Positions 61,501-64,000 of a DNA stretch of 64,000 nt are shown here, in pieces (the first letter of the stretch is position 1; the number at the start of each line of letters is the position of its first letter). Origin of the DNA: Heterotrichella gracilis. Its lineage: Eukaryota > Sar > Xanthophyceae > Tribonematales > Xanthonemataceae. Location: NCBI GenBank assembly GCA_032358255.1, contig JAULBX010027495.1:152349-216348 (forward strand). The letters run 5' to 3'. Made by a program: the position numbers and the translations under genes. A model generated the notes under the pieces. It had not been told where the DNA came from, ran no database searches, and worked only from the letters and a program-made list of their open reading frames with translations.

Positions 61501-63638
61501 ATGGCTATGATGGTAAGTCCCCTATGCTGTTGCTTTTGCACTCTGGCGTTGTAATCACCTCGAGTGGTATTGACATCCACCCATCAATGACGCTTGCTCT
61601 GCCTGAAGATTTGAACACACTTGTTTGAAACCGGTGTCCCTTCCTGTGCTGCAGCAACCGCAAATCATTCTTTTGAAAGAGGGCACAGACGACAGCCAGG
61701 GGAAGCCGCAGCTGATCAGCAACATCAACGCATGCGTGGCAGTGTCTGAAGCTGTACGGACCACTCTGGGCCCTCGGGGGATGGACAAACTGCTCCACAC
61801 CAACCAGGTATTTCCCATATGCATGCTTCCCTCCTGTCAACTTCTTAGTCACTAAATTATCCTCAACCTTGCTTATTGCATAGAAAAGCATACAGCTGGT
61901 CCTGTGGCACTCCTGTGTGGTGAGTCATCACCATATATACTTCTTGAACTCCCAGTGTGCATCTACCACCCAGCACCCAACCGATGCACAGCCACAACTG
62001 GGTATGCTGGTGAGGAACCCAACATGTTTTCTTCCCCTTTCCTGCTCTGGACTCCCCTGAAGCAAGCCCTGCTGCGCCCTTAGGGTGTGACCATCAGCAA
62101 CGACGGCGCCACTATCATGCGGCTGCTGGATATCGTGCACCCCGCCGCCAAGACGCTGTGCGACATCTCATTGTCGCAAGATGCAGAGGTAAGCTTCCCC
62201 ACTCCTTCCACTGCACATACCTAGCACACCTTGCAAGCACAGGCCCCATATCACCCCAAGGGGATGAGCATGAGCTGGCATTGGAGGTGGCAACCCATTC
62301 CTCTGGCATCCTACGGGGTCGCACAGAAGAGGCTTTGGGTTCAAGCTCGGGAACAGGTGGCTACCGCGACGCAGGGTACCTTGTGCGCCAGGGTTCAGGT
62401 CCCGACACCCAACCACTCGTCCATCTCTCGCCTTCATGGGGGCTTGAGCCTCCAGGGTGTACGGTGTAGGGTATTCATTTATAAGGGTTTTATAGGGTTT
62501 TCACCCCCCATTTCTCCTGCTTTATTTCAGGTGGGCGATGGCACCACCACCGTGGTCATCCTGGCGGGGGAGCTGCTGCGCGAGGCGAAACCATTCGTGG
62601 AGGAGGGCGTGCACCCACAGGTGGGGGCGGGGTGGGGAAGCTGGCGCATGGGGGGCGCTTGTCTTGCAAAATAACGCTTGGCATGTGGGGAGGAAGGGTG
62701 GATGCAGCACGCACGCGCATGGACACAGTTTAATATACTGTGTACATATACATTATGTGGCATGCGTAGAGTAATAGGCACAGAGTTTTACAATTTGGTA
62801 TGCACAGATTTGGTACAAAATAGCCCACAGCGTTGAGCGCTAAATGCATTTTACATGGCATGCATAGGGCGCTGTACGCACACATTACATGGAATGCACA
62901 GAAGACTGCACACAAACCGCATGGGATGCCAACATGGCATTTGAGATGCACAGAGGCATTTGGATGCACACCTTGGCCAAAACTCACATGCGCCTCTTTC
63001 CCCCTCCCCTGCAGAGCCTGATCAAGTCCTACCGCACCGCCGGCGAGCTGGCTGTGCAGCACGTGAAGGAGCTTGCCACCAGCATCGCTGACAAGAGCGA
63101 GGAGGAGAAGCGGGACATGCTCAAGAAGTGCGCAATCACAACGCTCTCCTCAAAGCTGGTGCGCACCTTTGACCCGAAACCCTAAACCCTACATCCTACA
63201 CGCATGGCTGTGTGTGGTTGCGGGGTTGGGAAAGTGCTTATGCGATAAAGCAACCTAAAGCACCAGCACCGCGTAGGCATGCAAGGATATGAGGCGGAAG
63301 TGCACAATCAGTAGGCTGTCCCCACGCCCTAAACGCCACGGCCCCAATCCCTTGAATTTGTCCCCTTCCTCCAGGTGTCTGGTGAGAAGGAGTTCTTCGC
63401 CGACATGGTGGTGGACGCGGTGTCCTATTTGGACCCCTCCACCTTGGACCTGCGCATGATTGGCATGAAGAAGGTGCAGGGGGGCGGCCTGCGCGAGAGC
63501 TTCCTAGTGCATGGCGTGGCCTTCAAGAAGACCTTCAGCTATGCAGGGTTTGAGATGCAGCCCAAGTCGTACGCCTCGCCCAAGGTGCTGCTGCTCAACA
63601 TTGAGCTGGAGCTCAAGGCGGAGAAGGAGAACGCAGAG
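61501..63638 (+). CDS. CCT7: Chaperonin CCT subunit eta, 5' part (runs off the window)
   Basis: Exons 61501-61512, 61655-61807, 62084-62188, 62531-62620, 63015-63158 and 63375-63638 encode the first 256 residues. The N terminus [20 protein letters not shown] is diagnostic for eta. Group II chaperonin motifs follow: [28 protein letters not shown] (nucleotide and Mg binding) and [19 protein letters not shown], specific to eta. The subunit is part of the eight-member cytosolic TRiC ring that folds actin, tubulin and WD proteins. The first coding exon is only 12 bases. The exon ending at 63638 has a donor, and the rest of the gene (about 300 residues) must lie beyond 64000. A decayed copy of this exon's end lies at 63735-63825. 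Confidence 0.93.
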
Positions 63639-63734
63639 GTGAGTGGAGGGTTCACATCAAAACCCTAAAACCATGAACCCTATACCCCAGACATAATTTT
63701 GTGGGAGGTGTGTATCAAGGGAATAGGGGTTTGA

Positions 63735-63830
63735 ATTGCTGCACAAGTCCTACGCCAGACCTGAGGTGCTTGCTGCTCGTAATTCAGCTGCAGCTCAAGG
63801 TTGAGAACGATCAGAATGCAAAGGTCCATG
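63735..63830 (+). repeat. Decayed copy of CCT7 exon 6 end
   Basis: CACAAGTCCTACGCCAGACC, then TGAGGTGCTTGCTGCT and CAGCTGCAGCTCAAGG, matches CCCAAGTCGTACGCCTCGCC, then CAAGGTGCTGCTGCT and GAGCTGGAGCTCAAGG in the exon. The frame is broken. Confidence 0.8.
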
Positions 63831-63869
63831 TATCAGATGCTTTAGTAGGAATATAACGGAATAACAGGG

Positions 63870-63995
63870 TGATACTTATAGTGCCCCTCCAACGGTCGAC
63901 CCAGCCGTTGGCTCAGCACCTGGGTTTGAGTTGAGTCTTGAGTTCAACTAAGCAAGGGGTCGCAGGTTCGAATCCGAAGGGTAGCGATATTTTTC
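63870..63995 (+). repeat. tRNA-like sequence, probably SINE or tRNA pseudogene
   Basis: GGTTCGAATCC at about 63966-63976 is a perfect pol III B box, TTGGCTCAGCACCTGG at about 63909 resembles an A box, and TTTTT follows at 63989. The T-stem does not pair (GCAGG against CCGAA), so a functional tRNA is unlikely. Confidence 0.45.
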
Positions 63996-64000
63996 GAATT

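Overview
The window is a nuclear segment of a GC-rich, intron-dense eukaryote, almost certainly a green alga (Chlorophyta, probably Trebouxiophyceae). The evidence is GT-AG introns in every complete gene, plastid and mitochondrial targeting peptides, a cold/desiccation LEA protein like HIC6 of Chlorella, TGTAA poly(A) signals downstream of several stops, and plant-type telomere-like heptamers (CCCTAAA/TTTAGGG) scattered through introns. I rebuilt gene models by hand from splice sites, reading phase and family motifs. Exon coordinates are in each entry.

Layout: 1227-5032 (+) plastid LEA protein; 6524-10781 (-) new-looking protein with five C-x9-C-x(9-18)-C-x2-H zinc knuckles; 11858-15811 (+) serine carboxypeptidase S10; 16385-20981 (-) JmjC ribosomal oxygenase (NO66/MINA type); 21814-23307 (+) pterin-4a-carbinolamine dehydratase; 24556-25703 (-) plastid A-type Fe-S carrier; 27240-30716 (-) plastid CreA-family protein; 31354-34332 (+) Nup50 with FG repeats and a Ran-binding domain; 35799-43046 (-) HMT1/ABCB6-type half ABC transporter; 43634-50088 (+) unrecognised helical protein; 50996-53883 (+) ankyrin-repeat protein with an N-terminal frameshift; 55119-56213 (+) beta-carbonic anhydrase; 57999-60133 (-) VTT/SNARE-associated membrane protein; 61501-63638+ (+) CCT chaperonin eta, running off the right edge. 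Five gene pairs are divergent over 0.6-1.4 kb spacers. The genes are mostly housekeeping, share no pathway, and form no operon-like system.

The most unusual signal is structural. In 10 of the 14 genes, pieces of an exon edge (splice site plus 30-100 bases of coding sequence) are repeated one to four times in the adjoining intron or 3' flank, in different states of decay and often with telomere-like heptamers between copies. The best case is the zinc-knuckle gene, where three separate arrays surround its knuckle exons. This looks like a continuing process of local tandem duplication across exon-intron junctions that enlarges introns and makes candidate new exons. Other repeats are a five-copy dispersed family, a MITE-like inverted repeat, a GATC/CTAG-rich satellite patch and a tRNA-like (possibly SINE) sequence at the right end.
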